The notes beneath the pieces were generated by a model. It did not search any database and was not told the DNA's origin. It saw only the letters and a list, made by a program, of their open reading frames with translations. Positions 1 through 6,466 of a stretch of 7,845 nucleotides of DNA are shown in pieces. A program made the translations under genes and the position numbers. Position 1 is the first letter of the stretch. Each line of letters begins with the position of its first letter. The stretch lies in contig JASHVB010000559.1 of the NCBI GenBank assembly GCA_030039695.1, positions 1-7,845 on the forward strand, given 5' to 3'. The DNA comes from Acetobacteraceae bacterium. Lineage in GTDB: Bacteria; Pseudomonadota; Alphaproteobacteria; Acetobacterales; Acetobacteraceae.

Positions 1-2
1 AC

Positions 3-224
3 CGGGCGAAGTCGACCAACAACATGGCATTGCGGACCGCGCTGCGCGCCACCAACATTCCAGGCAACCAGACGATCATGCCATGGCAAGGCATCAAGTT
101 CGACAGCACCGGACAGAACACCGAAGGCAAGCCGGTGATCCAGCAATTCCAAGGCGGCCAGTGGCGCACAATCTACCCGTTCGATCTCGCGACGAAGACG
201 GCGATCTGGAACGTCAGCGCGTGA
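3..224 (+). CDS. Branched-chain amino acid/amide ABC transporter substrate-binding protein, C-terminal part (5' end outside window)
   Basis: The reading frame is open from the first base of the window and gives about 73 residues before TGA. The fragment contains the segment IKFDSTGQNT, followed by a short strand-rich end (VIQQFQGGQW, then IYPFDLATK). This resembles the C-terminus of type I periplasmic binding proteins of the LivK class (Peripla_BP_6), where a 'F(D)..GQN' turn precedes the last beta strands. The role would be capture of the transported ligand in the periplasm and delivery to LivHM. The stop lies 28 bases before livH, which fits the first gene of a livKHMGF operon. The signal peptide and most of the ligand pocket are outside the window, so the substrate (amino acid, amide, urea or other) cannot be judged. 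The internal ATG at 24 is not a real start. Confidence 0.82.
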   Translation, partial: RAKSTNNMALRTALRATNIPGNQTIMPWQGIKFDSTGQNTEGKPVIQQFQGGQWRTIYPFDLATKTAIWNVSA

Positions 225-252
225 GCAGGAAGGGGAGGGGCCGAGGCCGCCG

Positions 253-1128
253 ATGACGGCCAGTCTGGTTACGCAAGTCGCGATCGGTGGCCTGCTGATG
301 GGGCTGATCTATGCCCTCGTTGCCGCCGGTCTGTCGCTCATCTTCGGCCTGATGGACGTGGTGAATTTTGCACATGGCCAATTGCTGATGCTCGCAATGT
401 TCGCGGTCTACGAAATCCATCGCGCCACCGGCCTCGATCCGCTGATCCAGCTTCCCGTGGTGGCAGCGCTGTTGTTCCTGATCGGCGTCGCAATCTATCG
501 CGGCCTGATCGCGCGCGCACTCGCCGTACGCTTCAACACCGGGATGGTACAGGTGTTCATCACGTTCGGCCTCTCGGTGTTCCTGGTTGGCGCGGCGCAG
601 CTCGCATTCGGTAGTAATTTCGAGAGCATCAACGACGTACTGCTCAGTGGCCGCACGGTCTCACTTGGCCAGATCGTGCTACCGTTGCCGCAGATCGCCG
701 CTGGGGTGATCTGCCTCTTAGCCTTTGCCGCGCTGATGCTGATCTCGCGCACCGAGTTTGGTCGCGCGCTCGAAGCAACCCGTGAGGACCGCGACGCTGT
801 GGCGCTGATCGGCATCGACCGCGACCGCATCTTCAGCCTGGGCTGGGGTATCGGCGCTGCGGTGGTGGGCATCGCGGGCGCGATGTTGGCGATGTTCTAT
901 TACATATCTCCCACCGTCGGTGACAATTTCGCCCTCATCGCTTATGTCACGGTCGCGCTTGGCGGCTTCGGCTCGCTGATCGGCGCATTGGTGGCGGGAC
1001 TGCTGATCGGCCTGGTCGAAGCGCTGACCGCGCTCCTCATGGACCCGTCGCTCAAGCAGGTCGGCATCTTTGCCATTTACGTGCTCGTTCTGATGGTCCG
1101 CCCGCGCGGCCTGTTTGGTCGGCTATGA
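253..1128 (+). CDS. livH: Branched-chain amino acid-type ABC transporter permease LivH
   Basis: This is an inner-membrane permease of 291 residues, the usual LivH length, rich in Leu/Ala/Ile/Val with about eight likely membrane helices. Near the N-terminus the family's strongly conserved segment is present: residues 32-43 read GLMDVVNFAHGQ. A charged cytoplasmic loop at about 171-193 (ALEATREDRDAVALIGID) matches the EAA-type coupling loop that docks on the ATPase subunits. It should pair with LivM to form the translocation path for ligand delivered by the upstream binding protein. The ATG is preceded by purine-rich sequence (AGGAAGGGGAGG, 228-239), with GAGG at 243-246 close to the start. The stop overlaps the livM start in an ATGA arrangement, so the two are translationally coupled. 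Family assignment is firm; substrate is not. Confidence 0.93.
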   Translation: MTASLVTQVAIGGLLMGLIYALVAAGLSLIFGLMDVVNFAHGQLLMLAMFAVYEIHRATGLDPLIQLPVVAALLFLIGVAIYRGLIARALAVRFNTGMVQVFITFGLSVFLVGAAQLAFGSNFESINDVLLSGRTVSLGQIVLPLPQIAAGVICLLAFAALMLISRTEFGRALEATREDRDAVALIGIDRDRIFSLGWGIGAAVVGIAGAMLAMFYYISPTVGDNFALIAYVTVALGGFGSLIGALVAGLLIGLVEALTALLMDPSLKQVGIFAIYVLVLMVRPRGLFGRL

Positions 1129-2123
1129 ACGTGGTGCTACGACCGAACGCCATTACGCGGCGCCGTAAGCATGAGCTGGTCGTTGGCGCCGTGTTGCTGG
1201 CGGCGCTGGCACTGCTGCCCCTGTTGGTCGAGAACACCTATTATCGCGGTCTGATCGTGCTGACCTTGCTGTATGCCGGCTTGTCGCAGGGCTGGAACGT
1301 CCTGGGCGGCTATTGCGGCCAGATCTCGCTCGGCCATGCGCTCTATTTCGGTATCGGCGCCTACACCTCGACCATGCTGTTTACACGGCTCGGCATCCCG
1401 CCAACCCTGGGCTTGTTTGCCGGTGCCGCATTGGCGGCGTTGGCCGCGCTGCTGGTCGGCTGGCCGTGCTTCCGCCTCAGCGGTCATTATTACGCCATCG
1501 CCACACTGGTGGTCGGGCTGATGGCGCTGCTGTTGGTGAACAACTGGGACTTCGTCAATGCCGCAATGGGAATCACAATTCCGTTCCACAGCGCGTCTTG
1601 GGCGAACCTGGAATTCCGCATCCCAGTGCTGCCGTTTCACTATGTCATGCTCGCGTATGCCACGCTGGCCTGGGTCGTCGCCTGGCTGGTGGAAGGCTCC
1701 CGCTGGGGCTTCATTTGGCGCGCGGTGAAAGATGACGTGATCGCCGCACGCAGCCTCGCGGTGCGGGTGTTCCCGAGTAAGATGGCGGCCGCGGCGATCA
1801 GCGGCGCGATCGTCGGCGCCGGCGGTGCGCTCTATGCACAGTACATCGGCTTCATCGACCCCGACAGCGCGCTCGGCCTGCCGCTGTCGGTGTTGATCGC
1901 ATTGCCGGCGGTGGTGGGCGGTGTCGGCACGCTATGGGGGCCGCTGCTCGGGGCCGCCGTGCTGATCCCGGCGCAGCAACTCTCGGCGGCTTGGCTCGGC
2001 AATGCCGGCAACGGGATCGATCTGATGTTCTATGGCGCATTGATCGTTATCCTCGCGCTGGCGCGGCCGCAGGGGCTGGTCAGCTTGTTCGGTGTGCACC
2101 GCGAGGCGGTCACCGATGCCTGA
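1125..2123 (+). CDS. livM: Branched-chain amino acid-type ABC transporter permease LivM
   Basis: This is the second inner-membrane permease, 332 residues, normal for LivM. After a short basic N-terminus (TRRRKHE) there is a series of about eight to nine hydrophobic helices. The family hallmark is at about 62-81, GYCGQISLGHALYFGIGAYT. A cytoplasmic charged loop at about 193-220 (GFIWRAVKDDVIAARSLAV) is the expected contact with LivG/LivF. The late helix region with GGVGTLWGPLLGA (near 270-285) and the ending ARPQGLVSLFG are also typical. Its ATG overlaps the last bases of livH (ATGA) and its TGA lies inside the first codons of livG. No separate promoter is needed. Both overlaps argue for one polycistronic message with equal subunit dosage. 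Confidence 0.93.
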   Translation: MNVVLRPNAITRRRKHELVVGAVLLAALALLPLLVENTYYRGLIVLTLLYAGLSQGWNVLGGYCGQISLGHALYFGIGAYTSTMLFTRLGIPPTLGLFAGAALAALAALLVGWPCFRLSGHYYAIATLVVGLMALLLVNNWDFVNAAMGITIPFHSASWANLEFRIPVLPFHYVMLAYATLAWVVAWLVEGSRWGFIWRAVKDDVIAARSLAVRVFPSKMAAAAISGAIVGAGGALYAQYIGFIDPDSALGLPLSVLIALPAVVGGVGTLWGPLLGAAVLIPAQQLSAAWLGNAGNGIDLMFYGALIVILALARPQGLVSLFGVHREAVTDA

Positions 2124-2847
2124 TCCGATTGTCGCTGTGCGTCGCGTGAGCAAGTCGTTCGGCCGTATCGCCGCCAATGTCGATGTGACATTCGATGTTG
2201 CGCGCGGCGAAATCCTCGGCCTGATTGGCCCAAACGGCGCCGGCAAGAGCACTTTGTTCGCGTGTATCGCTGGCGCCGAGACGCCTGATGCGGGGGAAAT
2301 TCTGCTGGAGGGCCGCCGCATCTCGGGTCTCGGGGCGGTTGCCTGCACCCAGGCCGGCATCGGTCGCACCTTCCAGGTGGTGCGCAGCTTCGATTCCATG
2401 ACCGTGCTGGAGAACGTGATGGTCGGCGCGTTTGCTCGCATCGCGAGAACCGGCTCTGCCATGGCGCGCGCCGCAGAGGTGATCGACTTCTGCGGCCTCG
2501 GCCCCCGTGCCGACGTGCCCGCACATTTGCTCACCCCGCCCGAGAAGCGTCGTTTGGAAGTGGCCCGCGCGCTGGCCACCGATCCGCGCGTGCTCCTGCT
2601 GGACGAAATGCTGACCGGCCTGACGCCGACCGAAGCGCAGGCGGGCATGCAGTTGGTGCGGGCAGTGCGTGACCGCGGCATCACCATTCTCATGGTCGAG
2701 CATGTGATGGAGGTGCTGCTGCCGCTTATCGACCGCGCAGTGGTTCTGCATCTTGGCCGAAACCTCGCGCAAGGCAGCCCGCGCGACGTGGTGCGCAACC
2801 CCGACGTGATCCGCGCCTATCTCGGCGACCGCTATGTCGCCGCGTGA
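2116..2847 (+). CDS. livG: Branched-chain amino acid-type ABC transporter ATP-binding protein LivG
   Basis: Cytoplasmic ATPase subunit of 243 residues. Walker A is GPNGAGKST at 38-46, the Q-loop glutamine is Q87 (GRTFQV), Walker B plus catalytic Glu is VLLLDE at 159-164, and the H-loop is VEH with His196. The ABC signature, normally LSGGQ, reads LLTPPEKRRLE at about 138-148. It lacks the Ser-Gly-Gly core, as I recall for a LivG subgroup with LTxxDRKRLE-like sequences. It pairs with LivF to power the LivHM channel. I chose ATG 2116 because it starts MPDPIVAV just before the first ABC beta strand, has GAGGCGG at 2102-2108, and overlaps livM by only 8 bases. The in-frame ATG at 2092 would add eight residues and overlap livM by 32 bases. 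Confidence 0.92.
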   Translation: MPDPIVAVRRVSKSFGRIAANVDVTFDVARGEILGLIGPNGAGKSTLFACIAGAETPDAGEILLEGRRISGLGAVACTQAGIGRTFQVVRSFDSMTVLENVMVGAFARIARTGSAMARAAEVIDFCGLGPRADVPAHLLTPPEKRRLEVARALATDPRVLLLDEMLTGLTPTEAQAGMQLVRAVRDRGITILMVEHVMEVLLPLIDRAVVLHLGRNLAQGSPRDVVRNPDVIRAYLGDRYVAA

Positions 2848-3565
2848 CATCGCCGTCGGTCGGCCGCTGCTCGAGGTGCGCGCTCTGACCGCGGCCTATC
2901 GCGGCCTGCGCGCGCTGCATGGCGTCGACATTGATGTCGCAGCGGGTGAGATCGTCGCAGTGGTCGGTGCCAACGGGGCGGGCAAGAGCACGCTGCTGCG
3001 CGCAATCGCCGGACAGATGCCAATTGGCGGCAGTATCATGTTCGATGGCACCTCATTGGCGCGCGTGCCCGCGTACCGGGTCAACCGCATGGGCCTTGTT
3101 CTCGTGCCGGAAGGCCGTCGCCTGTTCCCGCGCCTGTCGGTAGAGGATAATCTGCGGCTCGGCGCTTATGCGCGCTCCGGTCCGGACCGGTTCCGGCCAT
3201 TGGAACTGGTGTTCTCCCTGTTTCCCCGCCTGCAGGAGCGCCTGGCGCAGCGCGCCAATACCCTTTCAGGCGGCGAGCAACAGATGTTAGCGATCGGGCG
3301 GGCGCTGATGACTGGCCCGCGGCTGTTGATGTTGGACGAGCCGAGCCAGGGCATCATGCCGCGCCTGGTCGACGACATCCTGGCGGCCGTGCTGCGCATC
3401 CGTGCCGGCGGCGTCACTGTGCTGATCGTGGAGCAACGCCTGGACGAGACGCTCGAGATCGCCGACCGTGCCTATGTGCTGCAAACCGGGCGGGTGGTGC
3501 TGCGGGGCGCAGCGCGTGATATCGCCGCCGACGTGGAGATCAGGCGCGCTTATCTCGGGATGTGA
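2834..3565 (+). CDS. livF: Branched-chain amino acid-type ABC transporter ATP-binding protein LivF
   Basis: This is the second ATPase subunit, 243 residues, starting 14 bases before the end of livG. Walker A is GANGAGKST at 45-53, an intact signature LSGGEQQ is at 144-150, and Walker B is LLMLDE at 164-169 followed by PSQG. Segments typical of LivF are present: VPEGRRLFPRLSVEDNL at about 91-107 and the ending that includes RRAYLGM. At the H-loop the sequence is LIVEQR, with Gln where most ABC ATPases have His; this is usual for LivF. With LivG it forms the nucleotide-binding heterodimer of the importer. It is the last gene of the operon: the next 650 bases on this strand show no related gene, and a short hairpin spans its stop codon. 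Confidence 0.93.
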   Translation: MSPRDIAVGRPLLEVRALTAAYRGLRALHGVDIDVAAGEIVAVVGANGAGKSTLLRAIAGQMPIGGSIMFDGTSLARVPAYRVNRMGLVLVPEGRRLFPRLSVEDNLRLGAYARSGPDRFRPLELVFSLFPRLQERLAQRANTLSGGEQQMLAIGRALMTGPRLLMLDEPSQGIMPRLVDDILAAVLRIRAGGVTVLIVEQRLDETLEIADRAYVLQTGRVVLRGAARDIAADVEIRRAYLGM

Positions 3566-3570
3566 TCCCG
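3556..3570 (+). terminator. Short hairpin over the livF stop codon, weak terminator candidate
   Basis: CGGGAT-GTG-ATCCCG is a perfect 6-bp inverted repeat with a 3-base loop, overlapping the livF stop (TGA 3563-3565). A further CGGGAT lies at 3591-3596 and could compete for the same ATCCCG arm with a 20-base loop. There is no T-run after either stem, so it does not qualify as a classical intrinsic terminator. It may instead protect the 3' end of the message, or be chance. Confidence 0.25.
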
Positions 3571-3677
3571 GTCTGCGAAACCTCGATGATCGGGATGTCC
3601 AGGGCATCGCGATGTCCGCGGGGCCGAGACAACTCCGGACGGGACCTGCACAGCCAGTGTTGCGTTGCCGCCAAGAC

Positions 3678-3696
3678 GGCTCTGGCGCAAATTTGC
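3678..3696. repeat. Possible terminal inverted repeat end of the degraded ISL3-type element
   Basis: GGCTCTGGCGCAAATTTGC lies about 25 bases beyond the last recognisable transposase codon, where the outer end of the element is expected. ISL3-type ends commonly begin with GG. No matching inverted copy was found on the other side, consistent with loss of the rest of the element, so this is a positional suggestion only. Confidence 0.25.
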
Positions 3697-3722
3697 TTGC
3701 ACTCGACTTCGCGAAGGGCACA

Positions 3723-3960
3723 CATAGTGGCATGGAGCGACGCCACGCCGACGCGGCGATACATTGTGCGCTTGAGCATTTTCAGCCGATTTGTCCGCCT
3801 TTCAGTCGGCTCATTACTCGATGGCGCGCGAATCACACTGCGCATCACGTTGGAGTCGTGACGCAGTTTTGTCGCACCTTTCTGCACCAAATGAACCCGA
3901 CGACTCAAGGCATCGCTGATCGCGTGTCCTCCAGCGTGACCTGGTCGATCGGGTGGTGCC
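3723..3960 (-). pseudogene. ISL3-family transposase remnant (C-terminal end only)
   Basis: Read on the minus strand, 3872 down to 3723 encodes a stretch that includes KLRHDSNVMRSVIRAPSSN and then NRLKMLKRTMYRRVGV. This matches my knowledge of the extreme C-terminus of ISL3 (IS204/IS1001/IS1165) transposases, which reads like LRxDxxAVxAAL-PWSNGPTEGQ-NRLKxLKRxMYGRAGxxLLRxR. The conserved PWSNG and TEGQ positions appear as PSSNE and TERR, and MYGRAG as MYRRVG. These are point changes expected of a decaying copy. Upstream on the minus strand (to about 3990) similarity fades, and neither the DDE catalytic core nor the zinc-ribbon N-terminus is visible. The open frame continues well past the normal family end, another sign that it is not an intact gene. 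Limits are approximate. It marks an old insertion between the transporter operon and the rest of the window. Confidence 0.6.
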
Positions 3961-4244
3961 AATGCCGAGCACCAGACGGCGCGTGAATTTGCGACGCGCG
4001 TGGTGAATGGGTTCACCCGCGCATACGCTGCGCGTGATTTCGAAGTTGCCTTCTGCGGCGGTCGAGGGCGGCGTGCGATCGGCACGTCGGCCTCAGGACA
4101 TCGGCATGGTTTTCCCCGCTCGAATCGACGAAGATCGGCTCGGGCTGAGCGAAAATACCGTCGCCGATATCGTGAGGCGGGACCGAGATGATCGGAACGC
4201 GCTAACAATGTCGGTACCGCGAAATGGCGGAAGAGGCTCAGGAT

Positions 4245-4739
4245 ATGCAAAGCCACATAACCATTCGAGCCGCGGTGGCCGACGATCTCGTTGGTGTCAG
4301 GGATCTGCTCGCGAAAACCTGGCATGACACATACGATGACCTGTACGGTGCCGAAAGGGTTACCGAAATAACCAATACGTGCCATGCATCAGAAGCCTTG
4401 GCAGAGCAGATCGCTCTTGATGATGCTGCATTTCTGGTCGCGCTGTTGAATGGAAAACTCGTTGGTCATGCGTTCGCGTTTGAGCGCGACAGTACCGCGC
4501 TGCTTCAACGCCTATACGTACTACCCTCGTTTCAGCGCCAGGGTATCGGCGAGATGTTGTTAGCAAAAGTAATGGAGCGCTTCCCCGGAGCGGCGCGGAT
4601 GCAACTGACGGTCGAGGCGCGTAACGCCAAGGGTCTTTCCTTCTATAAGCGACATGGATTTGTCATAAACGATGAAGTCACAGAGGGTGGATCAAGACAA
4701 TTCCGTATGGAGAAAGCTCTCGCTCATCGTCGGACATGA
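4245..4739 (+). CDS. GNAT-family N-acetyltransferase
   Basis: The 164-residue product is a single Gcn5-related acetyltransferase domain that would move an acetyl group from acetyl-CoA to an amine of an unknown small molecule or protein. It opens with the typical first strand ITIRAAVADDLVGVRDL (5-21). A strand with LVGHAFAFE lies at 72-80. The acetyl-CoA-binding motif A is LYVLPSFQRQGIGEMLL at 90-106, with the QRQGIG pyrophosphate loop. Motif B is VEARNAKGLSFYKRHGF at 123-139, including the N-x-x-A/G-x-x-FY-x-x-x-GF pattern. I prefer ATG 4245, which has GAGG at 4233-4236 eight bases upstream. The in-frame ATG at 4224 adds seven residues and has no ribosome binding site. Two sampled 60-base lines are about 53% GC, against about 68% in livG, suggesting separate acquisition. 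The substrate is unknown. Confidence 0.85.
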   Translation: MQSHITIRAAVADDLVGVRDLLAKTWHDTYDDLYGAERVTEITNTCHASEALAEQIALDDAAFLVALLNGKLVGHAFAFERDSTALLQRLYVLPSFQRQGIGEMLLAKVMERFPGAARMQLTVEARNAKGLSFYKRHGFVINDEVTEGGSRQFRMEKALAHRRT

Positions 4740-4760
4740 AGGCGGCGCTGTACCGCCTTC
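4738..4760. terminator. Hairpin between convergent GNAT and regulator genes, likely bidirectional terminator
   Basis: GAAGGCGG-CGCTGTA-CCGCCTTC is a perfect 8-bp inverted repeat with a 7-base loop. It begins on the last two bases of the GNAT stop codon and lies 55 bases from the stop of the minus-strand regulator gene. Position and stability suit a shared transcription end. No run of T follows on either strand, so it is not a canonical intrinsic terminator. Confidence 0.45.
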
Positions 4761-4814
4761 CCAGTCTGTCCCACCTCGGGTGAATCCAGCGTCTGTTCTC
4801 GGTCGTGACCGCTA

Positions 4815-6197
4815 TTAGAGATAGCTGGACGCCGTTGAGGGCGAGCCCTCCAACGCATGCGCCATGAAATCCAGCGCTTCCCGCACCTGAGCGCGATCTG
4901 GCGGGCCGCCGAGGCACACCCGCACCGCATCCGGCACCGCCGCACCGGTCGCGAACGCGTCGCTGGCGACCACGCCAATTCCACTGCTGCGCATGTGCCC
5001 GGCGAAGGCCGAGCGTGTCCACGGCGCCGGCAGCGTCAGCCAGAAATGGAACCCGGCCGGATCGGTGCGCAGCGTGTGGCCGGCGAGCATTTCCGCCACC
5101 AGGGCCTGCCGCGCCACCGATTCCGCCCGCACCGCCGAGAGCAGTGCGTCGCCAGTGCCATCGTTGATCCAGCGCGTGGCTAGCGCCACGGTGACCGGCG
5201 ACGCCATGACGGTTGCCGACCGAACGGCCGCTGCGAAGCTCCAGCCCGACCGGCTGTCCGGCACCACCACGTAGGCCACCCGCAGACCGGCGCCAAAGCA
5301 CTTGGCCAGGCCGGCGACGTGCCAGGTGAGCTCCGGCGCTAACGCCGCGAAGGGCGGCGGACTGTGCGGCGGGAGCAAGCCGTACGGGTCGTCTTCCACG
5401 ATCGGCACCCCGAAGCGGCGGGCCACCGCGGCGATCGCCGCGCGGCGCACCGCACTGATCGTGTGAGTGGTCGGATTGAGCAATGTCGGGTTCAGGTACA
5501 GTGCTTTGGGCGCAAGCCTCTGGCAGGCTGCGGCAAAGGCATCGGCATCAACGCCCTCATCGTCCATCGGCAGGCCGGTCAGCGTCAGGCCGAGCTGTCC
5601 GGCGATGGCGCGGGCGCCGGGATAGGTGATGTCCTCAGCCAGCACCACCTCGCCGGAACGCGCCAGCAAGCCGAAAATGCCGAGCAAGGCGGGGTGGGCG
5701 CCGGGGCAGATGAAGACACGGTCCTGCTGCGGCACCAAGCCGCGGCGGCTCAGCCAAGCGGAGGCAGCCTCCTTGTCCGCCGGGACGCCACCGAAGCCCT
5801 GGTAGCGCATCAGCACCACGAGGTCGCGGCTGATCGCGGCCCAGCCGTCCTGCATGCGATCGAGCAACTCCGGATCGTCCGGCTCAGGGGGCAGGTTCAT
5901 TGAGCGATCGACGATCTCCGGGTGGCGCGGCATCGGCGGGTGCCGGCGGCGCACGGCGTTGCTGACGAAGGTACCCTGGCCGACACGCGATTCAATCAGG
6001 CCGCGCCGCTTCGCCTCGACGTAGCCGCGGGCGACCGTGGTGAAGTCGATTCCCAGGGCCGCAGCCAACGTGCGCTGCGGCGGCAGCCGGTCAGCGGGGG
6101 ACAGCCGCCCGGCCTCTATGTCGGTCGCAATGGCGTTGGCGATGGCGAGATAGCGCGGCGTGCCGGGGCGCGAGAGATCGGGAATCCACTGAGTCAA
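4815..6197 (-). CDS. MocR-type transcriptional regulator (GntR winged helix plus PLP-dependent aminotransferase domain)
   Basis: With a TTG start the product has 460 residues, normal for MocR proteins. A GntR winged-helix domain occupies about 14-78, with RLPPQRTLAAALGIDFTTVA as helix-turn-helix and GQGTFV as the wing end. A linker to about 110 leads to a fold-type I aminotransferase domain. PLP-site features are visible: LNPTLLNPTT around 235-244 (Asn241), VEDDPYG at 267-273 (pyridine-binding Asp), the Schiff-base Lys299 in AGLAKCFGAGLR, and Arg426 in VRVCLGG, the likely carboxylate-binding Arg. Such proteins use PLP or a PLP-effector adduct to control neighbouring genes. I prefer TTG 6197: GAAAGGG (6207-6213, minus strand) lies nine bases upstream, and MTQWIPDLSRPG is the usual beginning. 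GTG 6257 would add 20 residues with no good ribosome binding site and would put the probable promoter inside the gene. It is divergent from the nitrilase cluster. Confidence 0.9.
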   Translation of the reverse strand: MTQWIPDLSRPGTPRYLAIANAIATDIEAGRLSPADRLPPQRTLAAALGIDFTTVARGYVEAKRRGLIESRVGQGTFVSNAVRRRHPPMPRHPEIVDRSMNLPPEPDDPELLDRMQDGWAAISRDLVVLMRYQGFGGVPADKEAASAWLSRRGLVPQQDRVFICPGAHPALLGIFGLLARSGEVVLAEDITYPGARAIAGQLGLTLTGLPMDDEGVDADAFAAACQRLAPKALYLNPTLLNPTTHTISAVRRAAIAAVARRFGVPIVEDDPYGLLPPHSPPPFAALAPELTWHVAGLAKCFGAGLRVAYVVVPDSRSGWSFAAAVRSATVMASPVTVALATRWINDGTGDALLSAVRAESVARQALVAEMLAGHTLRTDPAGFHFWLTLPAPWTRSAFAGHMRSSGIGVVASDAFATGAAVPDAVRVCLGGPPDRAQVREALDFMAHALEGSPSTASSYL

Positions 6198-6233
6198 TGG
6201 CGCGAGCCCTTTCGGGATGCGGACGGATTGACT

Positions 6234-6239
6234 GTATAT
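6234..6239 (-). promoter_or_regulatory. Probable -10 box of the MocR-type regulator gene
   Basis: On the minus strand these bases read TATACA, within the AT-rich AATATACAG. A start of transcription near 6226 would leave a leader of about 29 bases before TTG 6197. No good -35 box is visible 17 bases further up (TCTGGT at best), as expected if an activator or weak basal promoter is used. It overlaps one copy of the TGACTGT repeat, so binding there would block the promoter (autoregulation, inferred). Confidence 0.35.
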
Positions 6240-6394
6240 TGTTGCATGCTGCGGCACCAGAGGATTGTTCCGTGCTCTAGCCGGTGTGTGTTGGATGCTC
6301 CAGCTGTCGCAACGCCGACTCGATTTGAGGCAAGTGACTGTGGACCGAATAACCAGAATGACTCGAAATAGTGCTGGACATCAGATATAAGATT

Positions 6395-6416
6395 TGATCT
6401 GCTTAAAAAGAGATCA
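6395..6416. repeat. Inverted repeat TGATCT-N10-AGATCA in an AT-rich segment
   Basis: The two 6-base arms are perfect inverted copies separated by GCTTAAAAAG, with centres 16 bases apart, in the most AT-rich part of the intergenic region. It lies about 130 bases upstream of the sigma-54 promoter, a distance where enhancer-binding activators usually act. The sequence is not the NtrC consensus. It could be an activator or operator site, or chance. Confidence 0.25.
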
Positions 6417-6456
6417 GTTGCCTAGTGACCGAGGCCAGATTTTGGGCAATTATCCG

Positions 6457-6466
6457 GTCAATTGAC
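6457..6466. promoter_or_regulatory. Perfect 10-bp palindrome GTCAATTGAC, possible regulator site
   Basis: GTCAATTGAC is fully symmetric and overlaps the third TGACTGT repeat, so half of the palindrome is shared with the direct-repeat motif. It ends 57 bases before the -24 element of the sigma-54 promoter. Regulator unknown. Confidence 0.25.

Larger units (their letters stand above)
3571..4244. other. Gene-poor junction between the liv operon and the GNAT gene
   Basis: Apart from the ISL3 transposase scar in its left half, this 670-base stretch contains no gene I can support. Several open frames cross it on both strands, including one of 281 codons on the minus strand. Their products are Arg/Ser/Pro-rich, have no consistent family features outside the scar, and overlap one another. 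The part from about 4000 to 4220 has two weakly protein-like frames, one per strand, neither of which I recognise. No convincing promoter for the GNAT gene was identified. Confidence 0.5.

Noticed and set aside
2092..2115. Longer LivG start at ATG 2092
   Set aside because: It adds eight residues (MCTARRSP) that are absent from the usual LivG beginning and increases the overlap with livM to 32 bases.
2452..2460. GGCTCTGCC as a second copy of the ISL3-type end
   Set aside because: It lies inside conserved livG coding sequence, shares only the first seven bases with 3678-3696 and is not in inverted orientation.
1932..2798. 288-codon minus-strand open frame opposite livM/livG
   Set aside because: It is the Arg/Ser/Thr-rich antisense of two certain genes, as commonly seen opposite GC-rich coding sequence, with no family features.
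4007..4327. 106-codon + strand open frame overlapping the GNAT start
   Set aside because: It is out of frame with the GNAT gene, has no ribosome binding site and no recognisable family; its C-terminal part is a shadow of GNAT codons.
3540..4385. 281-codon minus-strand open frame across the liv/GNAT junction
   Set aside because: Only a short internal part resembles a protein family (ISL3 transposase C-terminus). The frame runs far past the normal family end, overlaps livF and the GNAT gene, and the rest is Arg/Ser/Pro-rich without features.
5364..5903. 179-codon + strand open frame inside the MocR-type gene
   Set aside because: It lies entirely antisense to conserved aminotransferase-domain codons, and its Gly/Arg/Gln/His-rich product has no recognisable motif.
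6255..6276. GCAC-N14-GTGC pair as an NtrC-type enhancer site
   Set aside because: The spacing is too long for the NtrC consensus and only four bases per arm match.
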